Of a stretch of 64,000 nt of DNA, positions 19,866 to 28,000 are shown one piece after another (position 1 is the stretch's first letter; each line of letters starts with the position of its first letter). Origin of the DNA: Desmonostoc muscorum LEGE 12446 (lineage in GTDB: Bacteria; Cyanobacteriota; Cyanobacteriia; Cyanobacteriales; Nostocaceae); assembly GCF_015207005.2 (NCBI RefSeq), contig NZ_JADEXS020000001.1, positions 124,001-188,000 of the forward strand, in the 5' to 3' direction. The translations under genes and the position numbers were made by a program. Under the pieces are notes generated by a model. It was given only the letters and a program-made list of their open reading frames with translations, ran no database searches and was not told where the DNA came from.

Positions 19866-21179
19866 ATGAGAAACTTATTTTCCTGGAGACTTCGCCCATC
19901 TGAGGCTGATTTTTCAAAGCTGTGGGAAAATGCCACTTTTGTCTTTGATACAAATTTTCTCCTTGATTTATATCGGGTATCGCGTCCTACAGTAGAGGAT
20001 TTTCTAAAAATCCTAGAAAAGCTTCAAAATAGAATTTGGCTGCCTTATCAAGTAGCCGACGAGTTTTTGAGACGGCGAGAAGAAATCATTGATTCGGAGG
20101 CCGCATCTTTTGATAAAGCTCTATTAGTACTAGAAAAATGGAAATCTGAACAACAGAAATTTAACAGTCTTCGAGGTAAACTTAACGAAGCAGGAAGGAT
20201 TGTAGCTGCTGAAGTTGACTCTTTATTTGATACGCAAAAAAACTATCTTGATGCAGTGGATGAGGTGGAGAGGGTTTTTCGAGAAAAGATAAATGAGCTT
20301 GCCAATGCTCATTTTCCATTTGATGCAGACAATGACAGTATATTGGAAAGTCTTCTCTCAATATTTGAGTCAAAAGTGGGAGAACCCTACGATGAGCAAA
20401 CTTTACAGAGCTTGTATAAAGAAGCCGAAGATAGATACAAAAAATTACAACCTCCTGGCTTTGGGGATGTTAAAGACAAGGGAGATGAACGGAAGTATGG
20501 AGACTTCATTCTTTGGAAACAAATATTAACTTTTGCACAGAGAGCGTCTCTACCCATCGTTTTTGTGACAGGGGAGAAAAAAGGAGACTGGTGGATAAAG
20601 AACAATGGAGAGATCGTTTCTCCGCATATAGAACTAAGACGCGAATTTCAGGAATATGTGAAACAACCATTTTGGATATATCGAACTCAACGTTTTTTGG
20701 AAATGGCTAAAGATAAATTGATGGTTGAGATTAATCCAAGATCAATCGAAGAAACAAATGCAATTGCCGATGCTGACTTGATTGATGAACAAAATGATAA
20801 GGTTATTGAGCAAGCAATTGCACAGACACTAATACCTAATTCAGATCTGCTAAAAGAACTTGCACGGTCACAAATTAATTATTCAGATATGCAGAAAGCA
20901 ATTGCACAGACACTAATACCTAATTCAGATGTGCTAAAAGAACTTGCACGGTCACAAATTAATTATTCAGATATGCAGAAAGCAGTTGGACAGACACTAA
21001 TACCTAATTCAGATGTGCTAAAAGAACTTGCACGGTTACAAATTAATTATTCAGATATACAGAAAGCAATTGGACAGACACTAATACCTAATTCAGATGC
21101 GCTAAAAAAACTTGCACGGCTACAAATGGCTAATTCGGCTGCCACGCTAAAAGCACTTGAACAGATACGAAGACTTTAA
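19866..21179 (+). CDS. PIN-like nuclease domain protein (DUF4935 type) with C-terminal 28-residue repeats
   Basis: 437 residues. The N-terminal region (about 20-290) resembles DUF4935/PIN_8 proteins: FVFDTNFLLDLYR carries the first acidic residue, LPYQVADEFLRRR follows, and GDFILWKQILTFA with PIVFVTGEKKGDWW ends the domain. Residues about 317-428 are four copies of a 28-residue unit starting A-I-A/G-Q-TLIPNSD, encoded by an 84-bp tandem DNA repeat. PIN domains are Mg-dependent RNases; such proteins are common near defence systems. The 3' end overlaps the convergent SUKH gene by 33 bp. Confidence 0.85.
   Translation: MRNLFSWRLRPSEADFSKLWENATFVFDTNFLLDLYRVSRPTVEDFLKILEKLQNRIWLPYQVADEFLRRREEIIDSEAASFDKALLVLEKWKSEQQKFNSLRGKLNEAGRIVAAEVDSLFDTQKNYLDAVDEVERVFREKINELANAHFPFDADNDSILESLLSIFESKVGEPYDEQTLQSLYKEAEDRYKKLQPPGFGDVKDKGDERKYGDFILWKQILTFAQRASLPIVFVTGEKKGDWWIKNNGEIVSPHIELRREFQEYVKQPFWIYRTQRFLEMAKDKLMVEINPRSIEETNAIADADLIDEQNDKVIEQAIAQTLIPNSDLLKELARSQINYSDMQKAIAQTLIPNSDVLKELARSQINYSDMQKAVGQTLIPNSDVLKELARLQINYSDIQKAIGQTLIPNSDALKKLARLQMANSAATLKALEQIRRL
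20814..21149 (+). repeat. Four tandem copies of an 84-bp coding repeat
   Basis: Copies at 20814-20897, 20898-20981, 20982-21065 and 21066-21149, in frame with the PIN-like gene. The first three differ at only a few bases; the fourth degenerates towards its end. Each encodes 28 residues beginning with a variant of AIAQTLIPNSD. The close similarity indicates recent slippage or unequal recombination. Confidence 0.9.
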
Positions 21180-21614
21180 ATATAGCTCTATTTCCACTGC
21201 TAGAAAGTCACTAAACGTATCATGACTTTTGACAAAATAATACTCTTGCTGCCCTTCGCAATATGAGTAAGTTGGTGGGTTATCACCTTCTGAAAGCCTG
21301 AAAAAGCTAAACTGATAACCCTGGTGCATAAAAAATACAAAAGCATCCTCTGGCAAAGCTTCAGGAAAATCATTTTCTACCAAAAGTTGTTTAGCGCATT
21401 CTTGAATTTGCGGTAGATGCTGGTAAAAGCAATCAGAGCCACGCAAAAACTTACCTGCACCATGCCCCATCATCTTGAGAAAATCTTTGTAAATACTGGG
21501 CAAAGTAATACCTTGTTGTTGTTCAAATTGAATTATTTCCAAATCTGAACATGGCAAAAGCTGATTCTGGTTAAAAATAAGCTGAAGTGGTTCGGGTAAA
21601 TTGCGAATTGACAT
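21147..21614 (-). CDS. SMI1/KNR4 (SUKH) family immunity-type protein
   Basis: 155 residues with the SUKH fold pattern: IIQFEQQQGITLPSIYKDFL followed by a short acidic/aromatic core (AFVFFMHQGYQFSFFRL). SUKH proteins commonly act as immunity proteins for nuclease or deaminase toxins of polymorphic toxin systems. This fits the deaminase-domain gene 15 bp upstream on the same strand. The toxin gene is broken but the immunity gene is intact. Confidence 0.85.
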   Translation of the reverse strand: MSIRNLPEPLQLIFNQNQLLPCSDLEIIQFEQQQGITLPSIYKDFLKMMGHGAGKFLRGSDCFYQHLPQIQECAKQLLVENDFPEALPEDAFVFFMHQGYQFSFFRLSEGDNPPTYSYCEGQQEYYFVKSHDTFSDFLAVEIELYLKSSYLFKCF

Positions 21615-21628
21615 TTATACCGACTCCT

Positions 21629-22021
21629 TTACGCAATGTTTTCGTAATGTACATTTAGCTGAATGTTCGGCAAAGTTTGCCTAAACTGCTTAATGACATA
21701 CTCACACGAATCACATGGCTCTCTTTCGGTGAATAACTCAATCTTACCCTTTACTTCTCTATTATTTGTATATTTTTCGGCAATCGCTTCTAATATTTTG
21801 TACTCTGAGTCTAAGTCTCTTCGATGTCCAATAACTTCAAAGATTTTAAACATCGATTGATTCGGTAAAACAACCGCTCACTCTCGTAATAGCTTACCAC
21901 TAAAGGCGAATAGCTCGGTAAACGTCTCATCTACCCATACTCTAGCAATAGCAACATTTCGGGCTGGTGCTGGCACGTTACAAGTTTTACGAATTTCTGC
22001 GACGCGCTTTAACCAATCCAT
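21629..22021 (-). pseudogene. Toxin-type nucleic-acid deaminase domain with an in-frame TGA
   Basis: From ATG 22021 the frame reads MDWLKRVAEIRKTCNVPAPA and on to FAFSGKLLRE, where a TGA (21878-21880) interrupts it. It continues without a frameshift through AVVLPNQSMFKIFEVIGHRR to the zinc motif EREPCDSC (PCxxC). This is the order expected of SCP1.201/MafB-like deaminase domains. The TGA replaces what is probably a glycine codon (GGA) in the family. No secretion or repeat domain precedes it, so it is an orphan toxin tip paired with the SUKH gene just downstream. A downstream ATG at 21853 could make only the C-terminal half. Confidence 0.75.
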
Positions 22022-22053
22022 ACTTGCTCTTTTAGTTGTTTTTAAATCACCAT

Positions 22054-22338
22054 CTAAATCTTACGAATTTCAAGATTACCTGTAACATCAAGCTGACAAG
22101 CTAACCGCGCATGAGGATGATTAGCTGCTAATGTCTCTAACATTTCCTGTTCATCAGGTTGGGGAGGAATAATATCACCAATAACCTCAACCAAACAAGT
22201 GCCACAAATACCAGTCCGACAACCAAATAAAACAGGTGAATTCTGAATCGTGAGATGTTCAGACAAATTTTGATGACATTCCAGAGTGATAGGAACAAAA
22301 TCACTTCCTGGAAACGATATCTTACAGAATTCAGCCAT
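22054..22338 (-). CDS. Plant-type 2Fe-2S ferredoxin
   Basis: About 94 residues (ATG at 22338; a TTG 12 bp upstream is less likely). The cluster-binding motif is GCRTGICGTC with the fourth cysteine in RLACQLD, the C-x4-C-x2-C...C pattern. It lies just downstream of the CylC-type copy 2 gene (18 bp between them), so it is a good candidate electron donor for the Rieske, dimetal or P450 enzymes of this cluster. Confidence 0.92.
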   Translation of the reverse strand: MAEFCKISFPGSDFVPITLECHQNLSEHLTIQNSPVLFGCRTGICGTCLVEVIGDIIPPQPDEQEMLETLAANHPHARLACQLDVTGNLEIRKI

Positions 22339-22356
22339 AATACGCAGCAATTTTAC

Positions 22357-23562
22357 CTAAACAACACTCTTCCATTCCTCTCTGCGCCTCTGCGTCTCTG
22401 CGTGAGATAAAAACAAATCCTCTTGATGTTCAAAACCTTGAAAAGCCCTTTTTTGAATCGCCAAATACCGAGAAATTGAATTAGTAGCCATCAGTGACAT
22501 ATCCCGATTACGTTGCCAAAGATAATCGAGCTTTTCAACATACACCTGATAAGATTTCATCGCCTCCTGATGAGTTGAAAAACTGCGCTGTAATCCTTCC
22601 GAGTCCTGCGTAAAACAACGCCGCATCATTTCTTTAGCATCCTTGTCACTCATCTCAAAAATGCGCGATCGCAACACCCGATAAATCTTGTTATATAGCG
22701 CCGGATCGTACCAGAATATCCCATTTATCGCAGCAGAAAAATGAAAATGATCGCGCTGACATCCCAGCAATCCTAAATTAGCAACGAGTCGCTCAAAAGC
22801 AGTTGGTGGCTTAAGACAAGTAACAACATCGTGAGATATAATTGTCGAACTATTGAAGTGAAAACTTTCATCCATGAAGTGATAATAGGAGACTTTAGCA
22901 GGAATGGGAGCAGCTTCAGGATGAGGATATTTTTGATAATAATTGCTGAGTTTGTGCTGTACTAATTTGCCGTTTAGCGTCCGTACTCCCCGGACTGTGA
23001 AATACTGACAAGCCAAAAATGTATTATTCGCAGAAATTAGCCCAAAGTATTGAAGTTGAATTTTTTTCCACCAAGTTTTTAGGGCATTGGTGTCAGCATA
23101 AACCATCGTTTCTGTAAAGGGGCCGCGCATGGGGTAGGTAAAGATAAGTTCCCCAAACAATGCTTGTTCAACCTGTTTGGCAATTGTGCGGAAGGCGTTA
23201 ATGTGCGATCGCTCTTGGGCGGATTCCAAATCTAATGTATCGCAGATTAAGCGAAAATCTTCTTGGGCGTAAAGTCCGGCTGCACTGGTTTGATTGAAAA
23301 AGATAGTTGCAATTTCAGCAGAAACAATTTGTGAGTAGTAAGCTACCCAGTAAAGTTGGTTCAAAATTATCCGCTGATGTTGGCTCGACTGTTCCCATAA
23401 AGGTGTGCCATATAGAAGCGAAAATTCCTCTGGGTTCCAATACTCGTTTTGACAATCTTCATAGCGAAAATTGGTAACTGCTTCATCCATTAAAGCAGTA
23501 TGATCTTGCTGTTTGTTGCGGGTGTGGTTAATTTGTAATTTGCGATGAATAGTTTTTTCCAT
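22357..23562 (-). CDS. CylC-type dimetal enzyme homologue (copy 2), diverged
   Basis: About 401 residues from ATG 23562; a longer reading to 23643 runs through a repeat element and is unlikely. It aligns with the protein at 6635-8032 in several blocks: YGTPLWE, NQLYWVAYYSQ, ERSHINAF, ACQYFTVRG, MDESFHFN and a final MRRCF block. In the last helix copy 1 has EGFH and copy 2 has EGLQ, so one likely metal-binding histidine is replaced by glutamine. The last 16 residues (SHAETQRRREEWKSVV) are encoded by a common intergenic repeat, so the natural C-terminus has been altered. It lies between a ferredoxin and a ferritin-like gene in one operon. Confidence 0.8.
   Translation of the reverse strand: MEKTIHRKLQINHTRNKQQDHTALMDEAVTNFRYEDCQNEYWNPEEFSLLYGTPLWEQSSQHQRIILNQLYWVAYYSQIVSAEIATIFFNQTSAAGLYAQEDFRLICDTLDLESAQERSHINAFRTIAKQVEQALFGELIFTYPMRGPFTETMVYADTNALKTWWKKIQLQYFGLISANNTFLACQYFTVRGVRTLNGKLVQHKLSNYYQKYPHPEAAPIPAKVSYYHFMDESFHFNSSTIISHDVVTCLKPPTAFERLVANLGLLGCQRDHFHFSAAINGIFWYDPALYNKIYRVLRSRIFEMSDKDAKEMMRRCFTQDSEGLQRSFSTHQEAMKSYQVYVEKLDYLWQRNRDMSLMATNSISRYLAIQKRAFQGFEHQEDLFLSHAETQRRREEWKSVV
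22377..22405 (+). repeat. 29-bp inverted repeat, left arm
   Basis: Begins CCTCTCTGCGCC and ends CTCTGCGTGA. It is the exact reverse complement of 23570-23598, so the CylC-type copy 2 gene is bracketed by a perfect inverted pair. This arm lies within the last codons of the gene. The word belongs to a repeat family common in cyanobacteria. Confidence 0.9.
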
Positions 23563-23569
23563 TTTTATT

Positions 23570-23598
23570 TCACGCAGAGACGCAGAGGCGCAGAGAGG
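23570..23598 (-). repeat. 29-bp inverted repeat, right arm
   Basis: Exact reverse complement of 22377-22405, placed 8 bp upstream of the ATG at 23562. It separates the start of the CylC-type gene from the end of the ferritin-like gene and probably overlaps the untranslated leader. Confidence 0.9.
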
Positions 23599-23611
23599 AA
23601 TAAGAGGTTTA

Positions 23612-24517
23612 TTACACACATTGATGGGCGGGGAGGGGTTCAAAGGCTCCGCGTTCTTCTAAGGTTTGCAGGATAGGCTGGGCTGATTTTATCCCCATGA
23701 GCGATCGCAATATTTGTAATCGTGTTCCGCTATGAGTCTCTGTATCTAGTTCTTCTAAAATTTGGATTTTTTGCGATCGCGTCAGATGTCCTTTCACTTG
23801 TTCGATTGCTGCAAGTAAGCTTTGTGGACCTACCTGTACCATAAACAAAAACTGTGCCAAGACATCAAGAATTGTTGTTTGACTGAATGCTGAAACAGTA
23901 ATTTGATTAAACAAGGTGGTTCCTGTAGCGTGATGACGGGATTCAGATTGTAAAAAACTGGAAAAAAGTTCTGCTAAAACTGGATAGCGGCATTCCTTCG
24001 CTAAACGCCGATAATGGCTTAAACCCCATCCTTCTAAAACGACTTGCAGCACAAACAACAAAACTGTTTTATCTACACTTTCAACCACTTCTGATAGTAA
24101 GCGCAAAAACGGATCGTCCGTACTAATTATTTCCATTGCTGGTAAAAAATGGCTAATTTGGTGAAGGTGGCTAGCTTCATCAGCCGTAAACAATCCATAA
24201 ACGATTCGTTCTTCAACTGTTTCGGCTAACAGTACCATTTTTGCCATGTAGCCAACCCCTGCTTTCTCAATGAAATATGATTCTTCTAATAGGCTGCGGT
24301 TAGCAAGTTCTAGAATAGCAGATTGTTCATTAATATTAGATTGTTGAAAAGTTTTGACTTGATGTAAGTTAAAAAATTCAGCATTCCAATAATTTAATTG
24401 CAGGTAAGTAGCAGAATTATTAGGATTAGGTAATGCTGCTGTTAATATCCGTCGCAAACGGTCATCAGAATCTGTGTGTGGTAGGTCAAAACCGACAATC
24501 TTATATTTTGAATCCAT
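23612..24517 (-). CDS. Ferritin-like fold protein of the biosynthetic cluster
   Basis: 301 residues, mostly helical. Candidate metal-binding acidic and histidine residues occur at LLEESYFIEKAG, TADEASHLHQISH and SESRHHATG, the spacing expected of a ferritin-like four-helix bundle (E...ExxH...E...ExxH). The exact reaction is unknown. It overlaps the upstream Rieske gene by 17 bp, and the CylC-type copy 2 gene follows 49 bp downstream, so it belongs to the same transcript. Confidence 0.7.
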   Translation of the reverse strand: MDSKYKIVGFDLPHTDSDDRLRRILTAALPNPNNSATYLQLNYWNAEFFNLHQVKTFQQSNINEQSAILELANRSLLEESYFIEKAGVGYMAKMVLLAETVEERIVYGLFTADEASHLHQISHFLPAMEIISTDDPFLRLLSEVVESVDKTVLLFVLQVVLEGWGLSHYRRLAKECRYPVLAELFSSFLQSESRHHATGTTLFNQITVSAFSQTTILDVLAQFLFMVQVGPQSLLAAIEQVKGHLTRSQKIQILEELDTETHSGTRLQILRSLMGIKSAQPILQTLEERGAFEPLPAHQCV

Positions 24518-25562
24518 GTTCAGGGCTAGGTGTTGATAGGATTTGAATATTTGGATAATTAACAGAATGCCAAGTTCCCCAGGTTAAGGATTTCTGGTGA
24601 TTAACGTGCTGAATAAATTCCAGAATAGATTGATCTGCTTTAGTAGGAGTCTTCAAATCAAACTGAATTGTTTGAAATACCTGCGTATCCCCTTTTGCAA
24701 AATAATTACCAACCTGCTGGGTTAACCATAATAAACCACGATTTAAAACCCATCCCCAAAATCCAGGACGCTTGGGAGTGACAAGAATTGTTTGCCCTTC
24801 AGTTTTACCACCTTCGATCATTCGCAGTGTAAACATAATGTAGAAGTGCAGGAAATCCGGGCCTAGCATCACAGTACCAGTACTGCCATACCAGTAACAC
24901 ATACTATAAGTAACTTCGTTGCGATATAGAGGACGAATCAGGCGAATTAACCACGAATCATCCCCTCCTCGTGTAGTATTACTGAAGGTAATAGCGTTGG
25001 GGTTCAGGTTTTGAGAATCAAATACAATCTCTAAGGGCAAATTGTGTACTGTATTGAAATGGTGAGCATCAATCGCATTAATTAGTAAGACATTGGGATG
25101 GCAGTTTTTGACAAACCGAGTCCCCAATATATAATCACAATCTGCCTGTTCTAGTTCTGGTACAAAAGGCAGCAAACTTGGCTTTTCTTCTCCCACCCAA
25201 ATCCAAATCATGCCGTACTTTTCCGCCGTATGCCAACTTTTAATACACACAGGTAGCGGTTTTCCGAGAGAAGGAACATCTACACAAATTCCGCGACTGT
25301 CATACTTCCAATTATGAAAAAAGCAGCGAATTCCATCACCTTCTACCTTCCCTTCTGCTAAATGAGCGCCCATGTGAGGACAATAAGCATCTATAGCTAC
25401 TACCTGACCACTAACTCCCCGATAAATTGCCAGATTTCTACCTAGCAAAGTTATAGCTTTTACCTTGCCATTTTTTAATTTTTTTGATGGTAATGTCCAG
25501 TACCATCCCTCTATAAATTGTGTCGGATTGTTAAAGTTTGATTGTGGATTTGTAGATACCAT
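24501..25562 (-). CDS. Rieske non-haem iron oxygenase
   Basis: About 353 residues from ATG 25562; a longer reading to 25619 overlaps the upstream gene and is less likely. The Rieske centre is CPHMGAHL...CFFHNWKYD, and the mononuclear iron motif is NAIDAHHFNTVH (D-x2-H-x4-H). Residues 10-110 are the Rieske domain and the rest the catalytic domain. The C-terminal half is rich in aromatic residues, as in enzymes for hydrophobic substrates. It lies 5 bp after the GNAT-like gene and overlaps the ferritin-like gene. Confidence 0.93.
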   Translation of the reverse strand: MVSTNPQSNFNNPTQFIEGWYWTLPSKKLKNGKVKAITLLGRNLAIYRGVSGQVVAIDAYCPHMGAHLAEGKVEGDGIRCFFHNWKYDSRGICVDVPSLGKPLPVCIKSWHTAEKYGMIWIWVGEEKPSLLPFVPELEQADCDYILGTRFVKNCHPNVLLINAIDAHHFNTVHNLPLEIVFDSQNLNPNAITFSNTTRGGDDSWLIRLIRPLYRNEVTYSMCYWYGSTGTVMLGPDFLHFYIMFTLRMIEGGKTEGQTILVTPKRPGFWGWVLNRGLLWLTQQVGNYFAKGDTQVFQTIQFDLKTPTKADQSILEFIQHVNHQKSLTWGTWHSVNYPNIQILSTPSPEHGFKI

Positions 25563-25567
25563 AAAAG

Positions 25568-26308
25568 TTAAATGAGGACACAATCTTGCACAAATTGCAA
25601 TGATGATTTTGACTCCCACATCCGTTTTCCAGCACGAGTGAGATTGTCATAGTTAATTTCAGTTAAACAAACTAATTCATCCCCTAATCGATAGCCGGGG
25701 TTTTTTTCTTCAAAAAACTGGATATGGGGGTTAGTCTGTCTTCCTGTGGGGATTTCAATTAACTCCTCACAGAGAATTTGGGGATGCGGAAAATTGACGA
25801 TACCAGTTGATTCTTGGTATAAACTACCATAGTATTCGCGTGCTAAACTCACCATCAGATTTGTAATATCGGCAGGTGTTGTAACATCATAACGCGGATA
25901 GAAATCTTGCCAAAAAGTAGGGAGAAAACGATAAGTGCGAAAACCAGAGCAAATTAGCAGCCAGTAAAGTTTATTTTCTGCATGGTGTTGACGCAAAAAA
26001 TTGATGGCGGCAATCCAACTACGTGGTAGTGTTGTACTCGACCAAGCACTAGGATCAACGATAGTGTCGCCAGAATACACCACACTAATTTTTTCTCCCA
26101 AAAAAGTCTTTTGGCATAACATCAGAGTTGAAAATCCTTTGAGTGCATTGGATGTTTCATCTCTCAACAACAAAACCCAGTTTTTGCGCTCTAGATCAAT
26201 TTTAAACCCATCCCAGGTTATACCTTTAAAGTGATTTTGCAGCAGCGCATACATGGCGGTGCGATCGCTTGGTTGCAAATTGTGAACAGGAATCAGTAAA
26301 CTCTTCAT
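25568..26308 (-). CDS. Hypothetical protein, GNAT-like acyltransferase fold suspected
   Basis: About 246 residues from ATG 26308 (a longer frame starts at 26368). I do not firmly recognise it. The segment KGFSTLMLCQKTFLGEKISV followed by VYSGDTIVDPSAW has the strand-strand-helix look of GNAT N-acyltransferases, but no clear acetyl-CoA loop was seen. It is translationally close to the Rieske gene downstream (5 bp), so it belongs to the same cluster. Confidence 0.65.
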   Translation of the reverse strand: MKSLLIPVHNLQPSDRTAMYALLQNHFKGITWDGFKIDLERKNWVLLLRDETSNALKGFSTLMLCQKTFLGEKISVVYSGDTIVDPSAWSSTTLPRSWIAAINFLRQHHAENKLYWLLICSGFRTYRFLPTFWQDFYPRYDVTTPADITNLMVSLAREYYGSLYQESTGIVNFPHPQILCEELIEIPTGRQTNPHIQFFEEKNPGYRLGDELVCLTEINYDNLTRAGKRMWESKSSLQFVQDCVLI

Positions 26309-26569
26309 TATTCGTAAATTACTTAGACTCGATTTGTATGATATTTTAATTAAAACTTTATCGAGCATTATCGTAAATTTACGGTGTAATGTGACAGATT
26401 CCAGAATGGTTATCTACGCTACAATTCTGTATTCACATCTTGCACCTTCTCAATAAGAGTTGATGGAAATTGTCCACTCTACAAAATAATTAAGATGTAT
26501 TTAGATTGAGAAACAAAACGCAATATTACTAAAGCTTTTGTTGGGTTACACTGTTGCTAATCCAATTTA

Positions 26570-27574
26570 CTATTCTACACCCCTATTTTTTGACCATCTA
26601 GACGGTTTTAGCTGGTTTACATACTCCATATATTCAGCTAATGGCCGATCAATACTAAGGAGCAATTTCGGATTAAAGCGAATATTGTCGTAAATCTTGC
26701 CATCTTCATCTCTGAGCATATAGTAAGCCAAGCGCGTACAGAATAGCAAAAACTGACTCAGCAGATACCCTAGAATACCTTGACGTTTTTCAGTTACATA
26801 AATCGGTTGAATTATCGTTCTTCCAGGTGCAATTGGAGTATAAGCATATATCATATACAGTGGCGGAAAAAGCCTGACATCTTTCATCATTGTTAACAAA
26901 CCAATGCAGCCATGAGCATAACGCATTGAATACTGATATGTAGAACCAAGAAATTTTTGACCTAACTTTTCTCTCCAAGTAGTTTGAGGGAATTGTCCCC
27001 GCATTGTAAAGTCTATTTGTGTGCCTAATTCGCTTTGCTGTAGCGACAGATCCATTTTGATGTCTAAACGATGAATTGTTTTTAAATGTTGAGCATCAAT
27101 CCCATTCATCATACAAATATGGTGATGGCAACTTCTTGCAAATGCAATATCAGCTTGTGCAACAATTTCTTTACCTTTTAATTCATCAAAATCAGCTACT
27201 CCCTCTGGTGCTTTAGCATCTGGATAAATCCAGATAAATCCATACTTTTCCTCTGTTGCATAAGCTTGTAATTTAGCTTGACTAGGAATTTCTGATTGAC
27301 AGGGAATATTTTGACAAAGCCCTGTTTCATCAAATGCCCAATGATGAAATGTACAACGAATCCAATTACCATCAACCTTCCCAATTCCTAAATCTGTCCC
27401 CAAATGAGGGCAGTAAGCATCCAAAGCCCGCACTTGCCCATCTTCACCTCTAAAAATGGCAATTTTATGACCGCACACGTCTACAGATTTTGCTGTTTTT
27501 TTAGGGATTTCACGACTAGGACAGGCAATATACCAACCCTTAGCAATTACATTCCAGTTGTTAAATATTTGCAT
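26570..27574 (-). CDS. Rieske non-haem iron oxygenase
   Basis: 334 residues. The Rieske ligands are CPHLGTDL and CTFHHWAFD; the catalytic iron motif is NGIDAQHLKTIH. It is clearly paralogous to the protein at 24501-25562 and shares its domain order (Rieske domain about 8-110, catalytic domain after about 150). The start overlaps the end of the Mpo1-like gene by 14 bp, indicating coupling. Likely role: oxidation of the lipid product. Confidence 0.93.
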   Translation of the reverse strand: MQIFNNWNVIAKGWYIACPSREIPKKTAKSVDVCGHKIAIFRGEDGQVRALDAYCPHLGTDLGIGKVDGNWIRCTFHHWAFDETGLCQNIPCQSEIPSQAKLQAYATEEKYGFIWIYPDAKAPEGVADFDELKGKEIVAQADIAFARSCHHHICMMNGIDAQHLKTIHRLDIKMDLSLQQSELGTQIDFTMRGQFPQTTWREKLGQKFLGSTYQYSMRYAHGCIGLLTMMKDVRLFPPLYMIYAYTPIAPGRTIIQPIYVTEKRQGILGYLLSQFLLFCTRLAYYMLRDEDGKIYDNIRFNPKLLLSIDRPLAEYMEYVNQLKPSRWSKNRGVE

Positions 27575-27965
27575 AATTGTTTAATATTTCTTGTCGTTGG
27601 CGAATATCATCTTGATATTTACCCATCAAAATCCTCAATAACATTTTACCCAAACAGTAAGAAGCCCGCCAAGAAAATACAGCATCTTGTAAATCAATAT
27701 GGCTACGTTCAAATAAAAAATGTCCGGTTAATCCCAATAATTGAGTTAACGGTAAGCCCAAGAGTAACCAAAAATTTTGCGATTTCCAAGTATAAAAGAG
27801 TAAACCGTAAAAAAAGAATATTCCCAGAATGTGTAGAGTAATATTTATTGGATGTTGATGTTTAAGAATAAAAATATCCCAATAATCTGTAAAAGGATGA
27901 TCTATAATTTGACTATTAATCCGATTTCTCAAGCTTTGTTGAGGATTAGAATTGATATTACTCAT
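27561..27965 (-). CDS. DUF962 / Mpo1-like membrane protein
   Basis: About 134 residues from ATG 27965 (MSNINSNPQQS). It has the DUF962 signature HQHPINITLHILGIFFFYG and a second membrane span (LLLGLPLTQLLGLTGHFLFE). Yeast Mpo1 of this family is an iron-dependent dioxygenase that alpha-oxidises fatty acids, so chain shortening or alpha-oxidation is a possible role here (inference). The first 73 bp upstream of and including the start are nearly repeated at 28201-28273. Confidence 0.8.
   Translation of the reverse strand: MSNINSNPQQSLRNRINSQIIDHPFTDYWDIFILKHQHPINITLHILGIFFFYGLLFYTWKSQNFWLLLGLPLTQLLGLTGHFLFERSHIDLQDAVFSWRASYCLGKMLLRILMGKYQDDIRQRQEILNNYANI
27893..27965 (-). repeat. 73-bp direct repeat, copy A (5' end of the Mpo1-like gene)
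   Basis: Covers the first 24 codons of the Mpo1-like gene. It matches 28201-28273 at about 65 of 73 positions without gaps, so both encode a start of the form M..INSNPQQS.RN.IN.QIIDHP. Confidence 0.85.
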
Positions 27966-28000
27966 AAGAGAGTTTGTGAAAAAGCGATATATTTTATACA

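Noticed and set aside
23563-23643. N-terminal extension of the CylC-type copy 2 protein
   Set aside because: The added residues (PLCASASLREIK) are a translation of the 29-bp repeat arm; the ATG at 23562 is a better start.
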